A stretch of DNA of 64,000 bases from Emergomyces orientalis (taxonomy: Eukaryota > Ascomycota > Eurotiomycetes > Onygenales > Ajellomycetaceae): contig MOWL01000045.1 in NCBI GenBank assembly GCA_002110485.1, positions 434,001 through 498,000 on the forward strand, in the 5' to 3' direction. The position numbers were made by a program, and so were the translations under genes. A model generated the notes under the pieces. That model did no database searches, was not told the DNA's origin, and saw only the letters and a program-made list of their open reading frames with translations. Shown here in pieces: positions 36,201 through 48,032 of this stretch (positions are counted from its first letter, which is position 1; every line of letters begins with the position of its first letter).

Positions 36201-39200
36201 CTTCAGGAAGGGACCAAAGAGTTAAAGGAAATTTACCCTCAGTATGCTTTGGGGAAAGAAGCTTGAGAGGGGGATGCTCGAGAATGATGAGGTAGGATGG
36301 AAATTACAGAATATGGCCTCTTCATATATGCTACTTTGTTGGCTTCTATGAAACACCCTCTCTTGAGATTAATTGATACAAGCTCTGATGTACAGTACTT
36401 AGGTCGCCCTGGGAAATTTACACATTTTGCTCGGATCACTACAAAAAGTAGCGACTCACCCAGTGAGTCGATGCATTGGCGAATTTACGAGAATAATGCA
36501 AAAAACCCTCTTCGGGTCTCACTTGCGTAGTTGATTCCATTTGAGTTTTGGTGAGAAGAACTACCAAAACTTTTGGAATTAATAAAATAAAAAAAATGAA
36601 GAGCGAAAAAGCTTGTTGGGGCTGGATAGCTGCATGTTGAGTGAGTCGAATCTGAATCTGATGGATGTCTCCCAATCTCCAAGGGTTTTCGTAGATTCAA
36701 AGAAGAAAAAGAAAGAGAGAAAACGGCGTGTTCTCTGATCATCCCGCTGTGATACATGACCCACGAGAACCATTGAATTCTGAAGGCGGTCAGGCCTGCT
36801 TTGATAGAAAAAGGGGTTCTTGTGTATCTGTGACTATTTCAATCCTGTCCACCACAGCCTTGGAGCTGATGGACTATTTAGAACAAGCAATTTTCTGCGC
36901 AATATAGTGGAGAAAGCTACTCGTCAGGAAAAAGGAAACCCCCATGGTGGCAAGATATCCCGGAAGCAAATAGATCTATTCCTCCATTCCCTTTCCATCT
37001 TCAACCTTCGAAGATTGATTTTAGTATGCGACTTTCTCCGTCTCAGTGAGCAGGCAAAGCTTAGTCCGAGCTAGTGATGAATTCTAGGCTCCTTTTTCTC
37101 TGATCGCCCCTGCTAGCTGCCACGTGAAGCATTCTCTGTTGCAGCATAGGCAATAGGATGGTTTTTTCTTTTTGATCCATCTCCACTTGTAGATTTCAAA
37201 TCCCAATGTGAGCATACAAAATACTATAAACGCGTTGAGGCCAGCATAACATTCCGGTACGTGTTTCAAATATTTCAAATCTGCATGAAATACCAATTTA
37301 CCCAACCGGATCCAGGATTCTTTCTGCGTTACTCTTTGTCATAGAGAATCTCTATAACCCTTTAATCACACTTATTCCTAATAGTAGTTAATATGACGGT
37401 TGTTCTGCTAGCGAAGTACAGGCCACATCTGAAGCAGGTAGAAATGTCGAAAATGGTCAAGGCCAAACTTGTGAGCATTATACATTATCAAAATGAAATA
37501 CCTCTTCCGTCGACTTGTTGATTGGGGACAAGATCCGGTATTTCATGCCAGTAAAAGGACCTTCTTTATATTTTGCCCACATACCTTGGCTACAATCTTT
37601 GTAACATGTGAAACCACGTTACGGTTACATCTGGGTATTTATCAAGGTAGCTAACTTTCAAAATCAAAATTATATAGAGAACAGAACACAGAAGGGCCAC
37701 CAGGTTGCTGGGTTAAATATTGTCCTGAAAACTAGCCCGCGAGACACAAATAGCTCTACCAAAAAAGACTAGCCTCTTGTTTTCCTGATATTGTCTAGCG
37801 TACACACACTACGAATACAAATAGGAAATGAGAACTATCCTCGCAATTTATGGGAGTAGCTAGCCTCTGCTGTTATCAACAATCAGCTGTAGTAGGACAT
37901 AGCGAGGAACAGAAGAATCAGGTTTTATATAGATCGTTGCCAAGGAAGCCCACCCCAGCTTCCAGCTTCTTCTCCTCTATGCTCGCCCGCTTCCAATTCT
38001 CAATTCTTCGTAGTTCAATGGATTATTATTGCCCGATACAATCCGTACTCAGAAAAATCATAATAATATAGCTGATCTCGGGAAAAAACAATAATCATGC
38101 TTGTCTGTCCCTCCCGAGCCCACTTTGAATGCTACATACAATAACGAGTTCAGGCCACCAGGAGCAGCACGTGCCCGATGGTGGTTTATGCCTAGAGAGG
38201 ACTTGTCCCGAGAGCTCATGCACTAATTTACGCATAAGCTTGTTCCTTTCCAAAGACCAAGCAGGAATTGTTTCCGAAGCTGCTCCATAAATTAGTTGCA
38301 CCTAACCAGCGGGCGGTCGTAGACATTGGTGAAGAAGTTGTTGACACGCTAATGAACATTCCATCTTCGCCCCCTCCCGATTTCCTCTCCCTTACCATCC
38401 TGATGGATGTGGCCACAAAGATGGGGATGGGATTGGATAGAGCAATTTGGTAGGTAAATCTTCATGGGGATATCGTTTGAAGGTGTGTTTTGACTGGGGC
38501 TGCAGATGTAGAGGTTGGCTGACAGGGACTGGTAGTAGCCTCGGGATTTTCCAACTTTCTGCCGTCCCGCTTTTCCGCCTTCATTTATTTACACTTTCCC
38601 TTCTTTCCCATTGTTGTCCTTGTCCTTTGATAAGCAGACGTGTCTGTGACTTGGGGGGATTATTGCATCGGTTAGACGACATGTCCCCACTCCAGTCAAT
38701 TCCGAGCAAGCCTTCAATTTTTAACGTTTTGCAACCGATGTGCCTAGCCCTACCAAATTCACAGCATCAGTGGCAACAGTAACCACGCCTTGATTTGTCG
38801 TTTGACGCCCAGACGTCGATGGATGCAGCTGGAGGTTGATGTAGCATGCTGACTGTTAGTGACTATCGGTTTCGACACAAGCCATAATTCGCAGCTAGAT
38901 TGAGCATGAGGTGTGAGGAGAGAATGCAGTGGCATGATCTAGAACAAACTCAGTTGAAAGACTCACTTCTGTTAGTGATCCATCTCTACATCTTTTTCTA
39001 CCCTTCTATCCTTAGCGACAACGCCCCAAAATCTCAAGCTCCAAAACAAAATTTTGTGAAATCAATTGATCAATTAAAGAAGATTTATTAGAATGGCAGG
39101 GAGCATATAAAAAAATATCATTTTCCCCATATGTATCTTTATGAACTTAAACGTGAATGATATATGCATATGTGCCTGTAGCCATGGGTACTCCTTAGGA

Positions 39201-39341
39201 TCAAGCAAACGGATTTGGTTTGCCAGTATACCATGTGCTTTATCCAGATTCACATTATGGCAAAGCAGAGGAGAAGACGACGACATATAAAGTGAATGAA
39301 GCCTACTTGACTTAGTCTCTCAAGCAAAGAATTAGAAAAGG
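33219..39341. other. Second gene-poor intergenic stretch (about 6.1 kb)
   Basis: Upstream of the Lte1 start (33219 to about 34200) the sequence looks like promoter and leader, with a purine-rich GAA/GGA tract at 33341-33380. Further on I see only short frames, the longest 143 codons (35276-35707 plus), without domains. Motifs present: TACCTAGGTA at 34376-34385, TACTCCGTAA at 35457-35466 and an E-box at 38164-38169. No tRNA, transposon ends or repeat family is visible. Confidence 0.55.
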
Positions 39342-42135
39342 TTACCATAGGTTGCACGTCGGCTCCTTAACTGGGCAATTGAAAGCGGCCCTGAAATCTG
39401 GGGAATTCGCCACGGTTCCCTGACATGATCGTGTGAGAAGCCCCTCGAGTTAGTCACTTGTTCAACAAGCATGTTTGTGAAGCAAACATGAGTGGGGGGT
39501 GTTGTTGGAGTCATTTGAGTTGCATTAAAAGGATAACGGGGAGGGAGTGGGGTGGAAAGAGAAACGGATTTAGCTAACGTACCAAAATCCTAGCAAATTT
39601 GGGGGAATGCTCATCCGTTTCTATCCGACTTGCTGCCCGCTCCGGCGTCGACTTATCACACCAAACCGTGCCAAACGACAAGAAAAAGAGCTGTTCTTTC
39701 GTATATTTATCAAGCCCGGGGAGGAGCTTGGAAGGGGAGGCGGCCTCTCGCTTCTTCCAGGCACTGAAGGCGGCTTTCAAGCCACCTGCATCCGCAATGT
39801 TTTCACCCAAGGTCTCCTTGCCCTTAACATGCAATTCCTTCCCGTCTGGCCCAGTCACGGTAAAGTTGGAATATTGGTCAACGAAGCAGTTTGCACGATC
39901 CGTGAATTCATTTTCCGTCTTGTCATCCCACCAATCTGTTTTGTTTCCATTTTCGTCAAAGTGTCTGCCCGTGGTGTCGAAAGCTATTGTTTTAAAAACA
40001 CGGATTGGGACACTTAGTCAATTACTTTCTTTCGAAATCATAATGGATGGAGATTTTGGGGGCTAAGCAACGTACCATGGGTAAGTTCGTGGCCTCCCAC
40101 AGCGCCAAAAGCACCGTAAGTCAGGTATTGAGGTACAGATGGATTATAGAATATTGGGTTTTGCATAATGCCGGCAGGGAAAACAATCTCATTGCCTGGT
40201 GGATTGTAGTACGCATTTACAGTTGGCATGGTCATGCCCCATTCAGCCCGATCGGTTGGTTTTCCCAGCTTGGCCCACTTCCTGCCAGCGAGGAACTTTT
40301 GGGCGTTAACCCGATTCTCGAAAAAGGCATCCGAGACGGTCAGACCACTATACCATTGTTTCAAGTCTTCTGCGTCGCGGACATCTGGGCTTTCTGTCGA
40401 ATAGCCGATTTTCTGCACAATATTTCCGACTTTTTTGATTGCCACATTTCTGACCTCGTCGGATATCCACGCGGTATTCTTAAGAGTCTCCACGAACACA
40501 TCCTTGATATCTAAAATAATTTGGTCGCCAAACTTTTTTGCCCCCTCGGAGAAAGTTTTCTCGATAAAGATCTTGCTTAAGATCCAACCTAGGTCAGTAT
40601 CCACGGCGGGAATACATTTCTCCCACCGCTCTTCGAACGAGTCAGGGTCCAGGCCATTAAGAATGTTGGTGAATTGGCGGTAAGGCATGATTTTCGGATC
40701 CTCAATCCCTCCAGAATAGCCTTGGATTACCTTCCATTTCAGGAACGAGAGGAGCACAGGAGTTGGAGTATTAGCAAGGAGTTCAGAGAGTCCTTTTATA
40801 GTTTCTGCCCCGGTAACTACGATCTGATCAGCTTTATACCCCTCGGGTGCTTTGGTGGAGATGATTCGCTCGAGGGATATTTGTGGCACGAGCGCTTGGG
40901 CATCAGCGAGTGAATATTTCTTTAGGGATGGGCGACCAGACATTTGTGCTTCTGCGAATTTCTTTTCGAAGTGTACAACAGAAGTCGCGCCAGACACCCC
41001 AAAATGACCCAATACCTGTTCCATAACCTCTGAGTACTGCGCCATGATCTTCGTATCATTGTAACGATCAGGCGACGGTAACCCAATTGGTTTTGAGAGC
41101 GATAGATATACAAGAGCCGTATCAGGGTTTGTTTGATCAGCCTAATATATGTCAGAACTAGAACAAACAGAGAGAGCGATGAGGAAACACTTACATCGAC
41201 GCCAAAAGAGATTGGGTAATTGACGCCAATATCACCTAGAGTAAGGATGGTATCCGTGAGGCTATTTTCAATACCATCTTCGAGTTTGATGGTGTCAACC
41301 AGCTTCTGCAATGGTGCTGCCCCAATCTTTTCAAGGGCTTTTTCATCCATACAGGCATCATAGGCAGTCTTGAGCATGATGAAATTTTCACCATCACTAT
41401 TAGTGGAAGGAGCATTCAAAATATGACGCAGCGTAGTTTGGCCCTGGTCCGCCACTTTGCCCAAAGTAGAAATAAAACTCTCGTCAGATGGGATGTCGAC
41501 CCCATAGAATCCGCCGCAGACAAGCTGATTGAAATTCGTGCAAGGGTCAATGGAATCAGGATTGGGATGCAGGTTGTGGAGAAAAGAAGATGATGCATGA
41601 ATGCATTCCGCGGACAGACATAGCTCTGTTTCCGGGGCCTCATCATGATCTCTCTTCGAAATGCATTCTAGAAGAAAGTGTTAGTACAGGTGAAATAGTG
41701 TTGAGCCAGACAAACACACCTTTTGCCTCAGATACGGTGGGGGGATGTTCCGAGTCAGATTTCCCGGAATTCCACCCTAAGCGTGTCTCGTCAGAAATAG
41801 GCTAAGAAATCATGAGGATAATTCGGTGAAAGCAGGCTCACATCTGGTCACAAACCCAGTTTGTAGGAAAATGCAAGCCATGAAAATAACGACACACAGA
41901 ACAATCATTGAACGTTCACGTTTGGGTTTCTGGACATGATTGAGGCCCAGCTCTGCACTATCGAGCTTTTCGCTACTCATACTCTGGTGGTCTGAGTAGG
42001 CCTGCTGTGGATATTGCTGCTCTGGGGAAGCGCTAGAGCTATCAATTGGGCATGTTAGCCAATATTATTCTTATTATTCTTATTTCAAGAAAAGAACTTG
42101 GCTTACCGCTCCCTATCAGTGTACAAGTTGGCCAT
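39342..42135 (-). CDS. M13 (neprilysin/ECE-type) zinc metallopeptidase, type II membrane protein
   Basis: Predicted zinc endopeptidase cutting peptides outside the cell or in the secretory lumen. Seven exons (42107-42135, 41842-42038, 41720-41776, 41195-41667, 40076-41141, 39583-39983, 39342-39419) join without frame break into 766 aa. A cytosolic tail rich in charged residues precedes one transmembrane segment (about 51-71, MIVLCVVIFMACIFLQTGF), giving type II topology. The ectodomain starts with the Cys-rich family signature (CLSAECIHASSSFLHNL, then DPCTNFNQLVCGGF). VNAYYNPPGNEIVFPAG carries the substrate-binding Asn-Ala-Tyr. The zinc site is HELTH, split from AFDTTGR by an intron, and GENIADAGG supplies the glutamate ligand. 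It ends CPVKEPTCNLW, close to the family's CxxW terminus. All catalytic residues are present. Exon 1 is only 29 nt and exon 3 only 57 nt, so automatic models may miss them. Confidence 0.92.
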
Positions 42136-44249
42136 TTCTTAGGTCAGGGGTCTAACTAACTAGGGGCCAAACACAGAGTCGAATGAAAAGGCATACCAGA
42201 AAAAGAGGGCCTTCGGGTGGACTATATATACCCGGATATTCAGATACCTAGGCACCCATTGGCGTAACGCCTTAGAAGATCTGTCTGTGTGGGGAAGTCG
42301 CGTCGCTTGATCTAAACTGACGAAATAGGAATGGAGGATGGACGTTCCAAGGTGTGACTGGAGCGCTGTTTAGCCTCCCGAAGGAAGCTTGTCCTGGGGG
42401 CATAAGAGACAATTGCATCGCTGGCCCCGGTCCCTGGTTTCTGGTGCTGTGAGTCTGTGTGGCTGTATCCTGTTTGGCAATGATCCGGCGATCCCCGATC
42501 TGCGCTTTCTGAGGCGCGGTTCACCCAGTGCCCCATTTTGCAGGTCCTCATGGATAGAGACTGCCATCATTGGGCACAGACTGGAGTTAGCGTCCGGGTT
42601 TTGTATATTGTGTACAGCACCAGATTGATCAAACATTTCATCATGTATTTTCTCGATGAGCCTTGAAGGATCATGCTTGGGTGGATTATTTTAGACACCG
42701 CGATGGATATCTGGTTTGTACTCCCTCCCAAACTGCCTTGGACAATACATGGCGAGATGTTTCCACGGTACTGGAGTCGTACCGGTCCCAATGTCAACAC
42801 AGGCGTTGCTCCTGTGGCCCATGTCCCTGCCGATGTTGAAATAAGGTGCTGGATCTGCCACGGAAAGTTTCCACACTTAAAGCCGCCAAAGGTTACACCA
42901 AGCAAAAAAAAAAACCTCAATTTTGGGCATTCTTGGCATTCTTGGCATCTCAGATCGCTTAACTCCTCACTAACAGAAAAAGCTAAATCAAAGCACCGAG
43001 TAACAAGGTGCGATTGGCTATCGGCTATAGAGGATCTGTCTGGAGTATTTCAAACTCAAGCTAGCTGGGCACTGCAAGCTGCTTGCTGTGAAAGGGCGGG
43101 GATGGCAGGATCTACAACAAAAGTGCAAGGTGCAGGAGTCCAACAGTTTCCCTGGCATTTCCGCTGCCGCCCCCTTGCCCAGAAAAGAACGGGGCAAACG
43201 ACCCGAAGTTCTTCGCGTTTATCTGCATCCAATAATATTCCTTATCCCTAACTATCTTTTTGTTGGCAGTGGAGACTACGCAGTACTTTTCATATATCTT
43301 CTTTCTTCTGTATACTCGTGTTTATATTTGATGTACGGTACCTTCGATTTCAATGAGCACCAACCACGACTGGGAAGCACTGGCTCTAGAGGAACCTGTG
43401 ATATTGCATAGCAAAGTCAGTTTGAAAATTGACAGGAGACTGTTGCAGCTTTTGTGATTCGTTCCCCATCCACCTTTGAGCCTCGTAGGCGTAAAATCTT
43501 CCTTTGAAACATAGACTAGGCGTAGATAGTGGGGCATACATGCACGAAAGGAAAAATATCAACCCCTGTGAAGGTTAATGTTGATTTCTAAAACCTTCAG
43601 CCAAAGCAGCTTTTGCTGCATGGTGAATTTACCGTCGCCGTATAAAATACCTAGGTAGCTAAGGCATTGATTGACATGTGGAAAGAATCAGAAAACAATT
43701 GCGTCAAACAGTTCACTGGCGGTATCAAACTGTCACTACTCGAGGTATCTTCAAATGAGCAAAGCATTTGAAGGTACATAGACTAGATTTTCTCTCACCA
43801 ATTTACAAATCAAGTTCCTACCAATTCTCAATATTCGCAGGGTGAGTTGGTCATCGCGGTCCCGGCCCTCGAGGGGCTGCCAAGGACAAAAGTTGAATGA
43901 CATAAGCAGATGTGGATAGTACGCTAAACTAAGTCCGGGTTTAGATTTCTTGGCACATCCCTGTATCCTTATTACCAACGGGGGCAGACGCCTTGAAAGA
44001 GCAGTCCAAATAATGGCGAACTGAGTGCTGCTATCCAAATCCTTTGGATATGGATTCTTGATGATCAAGGTGAGAGATTTTTTTCATACATAGGAGCCCT
44101 CTCATATGTTCCAACTGTCGTTATTTTATGTGCGAAGCGCAGGTAGCAGTACCCGCGTTGCCAACACGATCAAAATAAACAAAATGCGATTTCACTCTTC
44201 GCCTTTCGGAAAGAAAATAAGCTGACCTGAAGAAAATTAATTGCTTTAG
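42136..44249. other. Divergent intergenic region between M13 peptidase and Mad1
   Basis: Holds both promoters. A TACCTAGGTA palindrome is at 43648-43657. The plus-strand frame 42673-43251 (192 codons) shows no recognisable domain and overlaps a similar-sized minus frame, so I do not call it. No RNA gene is seen. Confidence 0.55.
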
Positions 44250-46611
44250 ATGAATACCGGCAGATTGGCTACTACCCAGCCAACGTACGATTTCATAGCG
44301 GGAGCTTCTTCCCCATCCCCTTCTTCCGGGGGCGGTGGTGGTGCCGGCAATGCGTCATTCAGACAAAGTATACGGGCAGGACAACCACCAAAGCCCGGTA
44401 AGTTATATCTCTTTGTTATATCCTCATATATGGAACTCGAACATTTTAATTGATAAATGAATGATAGATGCCGGAAACGAGGAGTTACGCGTGCAGATAA
44501 GCACTTTGCGATACGAGCTAGACAATTTGAAACAGGAACGGGACCTTATAGCTCTTCACCATGAGAAGGAACTTCGCGAATTGCAGATTAGGGCAGATGC
44601 TGATTTCAGAAGGGCTCAGGTTGGATATACTTTCCTTTTCTTTTTCTTTTGGGAACGGTCAATCAGTGAACTCCCGTTTTTCAAAGACGCTAACAAACAA
44701 GCTGGTTCAAATTAGGCGGCCGAAAGTAGCAGCAACAAAGCCCAGCATAAAATCGAGTCGCTAACAGCCGAACTGAAAACGGTGCAGGAATCTGCGATCA
44801 ACGAAAAGGCGATTTTTGATAGGCGGATAAGAAGCTTGGAGGATCAAAATCAGTCGCTGCAGGAGGAGATCGATGATACCCAATCCCAATTGTGGGACCA
44901 GGAACGACAATACAAACATCAGATTAATGAATTGGAAGCAATTCGATCGTCACTTCAGAAAACCCTTGACGAAGTCCAGACCGACCTTCATCAGACAAAA
45001 GATAGCCTGCAGATCGTTCAGGATAAATTAGCCCAACGCGAAGCTGATGTTGGGACACTTGAGAGTGAGAACATACGGTTAAAATCGGAAGGGACGGATT
45101 CGGAAACTCTCAATGTCCTAAAACGCGAACTTTCGGAACAATTAAACCATGCTAAGCGGATGGAAGCTGAGTTACGACCGCTACGAAAATCGCAAAAGAA
45201 TGTTGAGGTCGTGGAGGAGCAGAAAAAGGCACTGGAAAATCGGTTGCAATTAATGCAAGAAGTGGAGGCGGAGCTTAGGAATGTTCAAATTCAAAATCAA
45301 GTTTTGGAGGATGAACGGAGGTCGTGGACTAGTTTGCTACAGTCGGACGGCCAAGATCCCGAATTCGAGTCACCAGAAGAAGTTGCACGAGCCCTTGTCC
45401 AGGCACGCATCGAGAATGCATCGTTGCTCAATAAAGTTGGGACAGTTCGGACTGAGGTAGCTGAAAAGGTTGAGTTAGTACAGACCCTGGAAACAGAAAA
45501 ATCGAATCTGCAAAAGGAGATTACAAAACTACGTGCTGGCGGCGCCGCTGGAAATGGCTTCGATGCTCGTGCAAAGACACGGTTGGAACGCCAGCGGATA
45601 CTAGCGATAAGAGAAGTAGAATACCTCCGTGCACAGCTAAAAACTTTCGACACAGAGGAAACCACAATGAACGCGGACGAAACCACCTTCGATCAGCAAA
45701 AATCTGACCACATAGCTCACCTCGAGAGCCTTCTCAGCGAGCACCGTGAAGAACTTCATAAACTCCATGAAGAGCTATCAAAACAAGAAAAGATGTCTGC
45801 AGAAGATGCCAATGCTCCACGCGGAATAAAACGTCCCCTCTCTCCCGCAGATAGCGACGCAGAAAACGAAAGGCTGGCCGTGCTCTCCCGGAAAAACCGC
45901 ACCTTGCATGACAACCTTTCAAAAGCCGAACAATCAATCGAACTACTCACACGCGAACTCGAGGCTGCAAAATCTCACCTTTCCACCCTCCAAGCCCAAT
46001 CCCGAACTCGCATCCTTGAACTCCGCTCCAACCCCACCGCAGAAGCCGAAAAAGTCAAACTGTCCACTCTTGCGGCCCTTCGCGCAGAGAACCGTGACCT
46101 TCTGGCTCAGCTACGCAGCGAACGCTCGAACGCCAAAGTCGTGCCCCTCTCCACCCTCGAAAGCAAAGAGATGGAGCTCCGCGAGATGGAAAAGACCGTC
46201 GCGGAAAAGGAGAAACGAATGCGACGCCTCAAGGAGATATGGACAGCAAAGTCATCTGAATTCCGGGAAGCGGTTGCTTCAGTTCTCGGATACAAGCTTG
46301 ACTTTTTGCCTAATGGCCGTGTCCGGGTGACGTCCATGTTCCACCTTTCTCCAGCCTATAGACACGGAGATCGCGATGCGTCTCCTGATGCGAGAGGCCC
46401 CGGAAGTATGGGAGATGGGGAGGAGAATTCTATCATTTTCGATGGTGAAAATGGCACGATGAAGATCTCGGGCGGTCCGAATAGTCTATTTGCGATGGAG
46501 ATTCGGAGCCTGATCAAGTTTTGGGTAGAGGAGCGGAAGGATATCCCTTGTTTCCTTGCGGCTATGACACTTGACTTTTATGACAAAACGACGAGGGCTG
46601 CTAGAATGTGA
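44250..46611 (+). CDS. mad1: Spindle assembly checkpoint protein Mad1
   Basis: Mad1 binds Mad2 at unattached kinetochores and templates formation of the checkpoint complex. Exons 44250-44397, 44468-44619 and 44716-46611 give 731 aa. After a Gly/Ser-rich start, residues about 50-600 are almost continuous coiled coil. The Mad2-interaction motif is visible near residue 532 (RILELRSNPTAEAEK, comparable with KVLHMSLNPT in animals). The RLK box that binds Bub1 is RRLKEIW, near residue 605. The C-terminal RWD-like domain contains VLGYKLDFLPNGRVRVTSMF and ends CFLAAMTLDFYDKTTRAARM. Length and all functional motifs match an intact Mad1. A T-rich 3' stretch (46643-46675) follows the stop. Confidence 0.95.
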
Positions 46612-48032
46612 GACGTGAGGTTATATGATAATCAGTTGTACCTTTTTTTTCTTTTTCTTTACCTTTTTTTTTTGGTTCCTACTCCCTTTTATCGTGGGCT
46701 AAAGAACCGACATGTGCGTTGACGTGTTCTGGTCTCAACTCGCCCTTTGAAAATTGTTTTCACACTCAATGTTGCTCCGTTAATTTGCATTTGATCCGCC
46801 TCGGTTTTCCAACATATAGATACCTCTTTTCTTTTCTTGTCTCTCTCTCTTATTATTTTTTTACTTGTCCCCCATGTATTAGGAATAATACCCTATCAAT
46901 GGAAAAAATCTCTATCTTCAAACCCCTTAACGTTATTCCACCTTTCGGTCCGAATCTTGACTATCGATTTACGATCTGCCCCGATACAGATGACATGATC
47001 TAGTTTTACACATCTTATATCCTCTGGTTCAAGCGCCCAACTCTCGTGAAAGGAATATGTGGCTAAACTTGTGAATTATACTTAATTCTTCTCTCGCCCC
47101 TAACCCCCGAGGTTGCCAATTTGCTACTCATCTAGAAGTGATTATTGATACTGTAAAAGTTAAGTCACTTTTAGATTCTGTTTTAAGCGCCAAGAGCTAA
47201 GCCGGGCAATCCATTTGATTATGATACGAGCAAAGCCTCACAAAGATAAAATACGTCTATATATAAACATTTTATGGCTACATGGATGTAGAAACACCAG
47301 CTCCATCAGCAGGCCTATTTGTGTAACTCTCAAATAGTCATATATTTATACATTCGTCGGATTATATAAAGCAAAAAGACATGCAGGGAAAGCGAGAGAT
47401 GCAGATATAAGAGAGGGACAAATATGGGTAAAAACGGATGCCTACAAGAATGGAAGAGAAACGGGAATGCATTTTAGAAGAAGGATAGGGAATCCCTGCT
47501 GAGGGGGGAAGAAAGGTTTGGGGAGGACAATTTAGCAATTAAGTAACTCAAATTTGTTAAGGGTAGGAATCCTTATACTCCAAAAACAAAGAAAGCAAAA
47601 TAAGAAATATTAAAAAAGAAGGGAAACCAGAAAATGAAAGTTTCGTCTTTTTCCAAGTCGGAAAGACTTCAAAAAAAAAAAAAAAAAGGGAGGGGGGGTT
47701 AGGGCGGGGTATAAGAATACACGAAAACTGGGGTATGAGGGGAATCCTCATTTGCTCTGCTTCCATATATCCTTCGATGCCCCTTATCCTCTTCGCCTTT
47801 GCCGAATAAGAATACAAAATTTTCTACACTATTCAATCTTTGATCCAAAGGGGTTCAGTTCTGGGCGGTAATTTAGCGTGATACGACGTATACACAATAA
47901 GGGTAAGGACGATTCCGCACAGCGAAAGATGTTGAGGACGATCATGTCGGCTATACCGAATAGCGACATTCGAATAAAAGAACAAATGAGATTTAAAAAA
48001 AGAAAAAGAAAAAGAAAAAGAAAGAAGCTTAT
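46612..48032. other. Convergent intergenic region, Mad1 and Syp1 3' ends
   Basis: No gene supported. Contains T-rich tracts just after Mad1, an A17 run (47671-47687) followed by a G-rich stretch, and a short GAAAAA tandem repeat (about 47996-48022) next to the Syp1 stop. Confidence 0.6.

Noticed and set aside
38042..38057. 16-bp match with 54592-54607 (TCCGTACTCAGAAAAA) as a dispersed repeat
   Set aside because: One such match is about what chance gives within 64 kb, and the flanks do not align.
42673..43251. 192-codon plus-strand frame between the M13 peptidase and Mad1
   Set aside because: Irregular composition, runs across an A-rich tract, overlaps minus frames and matches no family I know.
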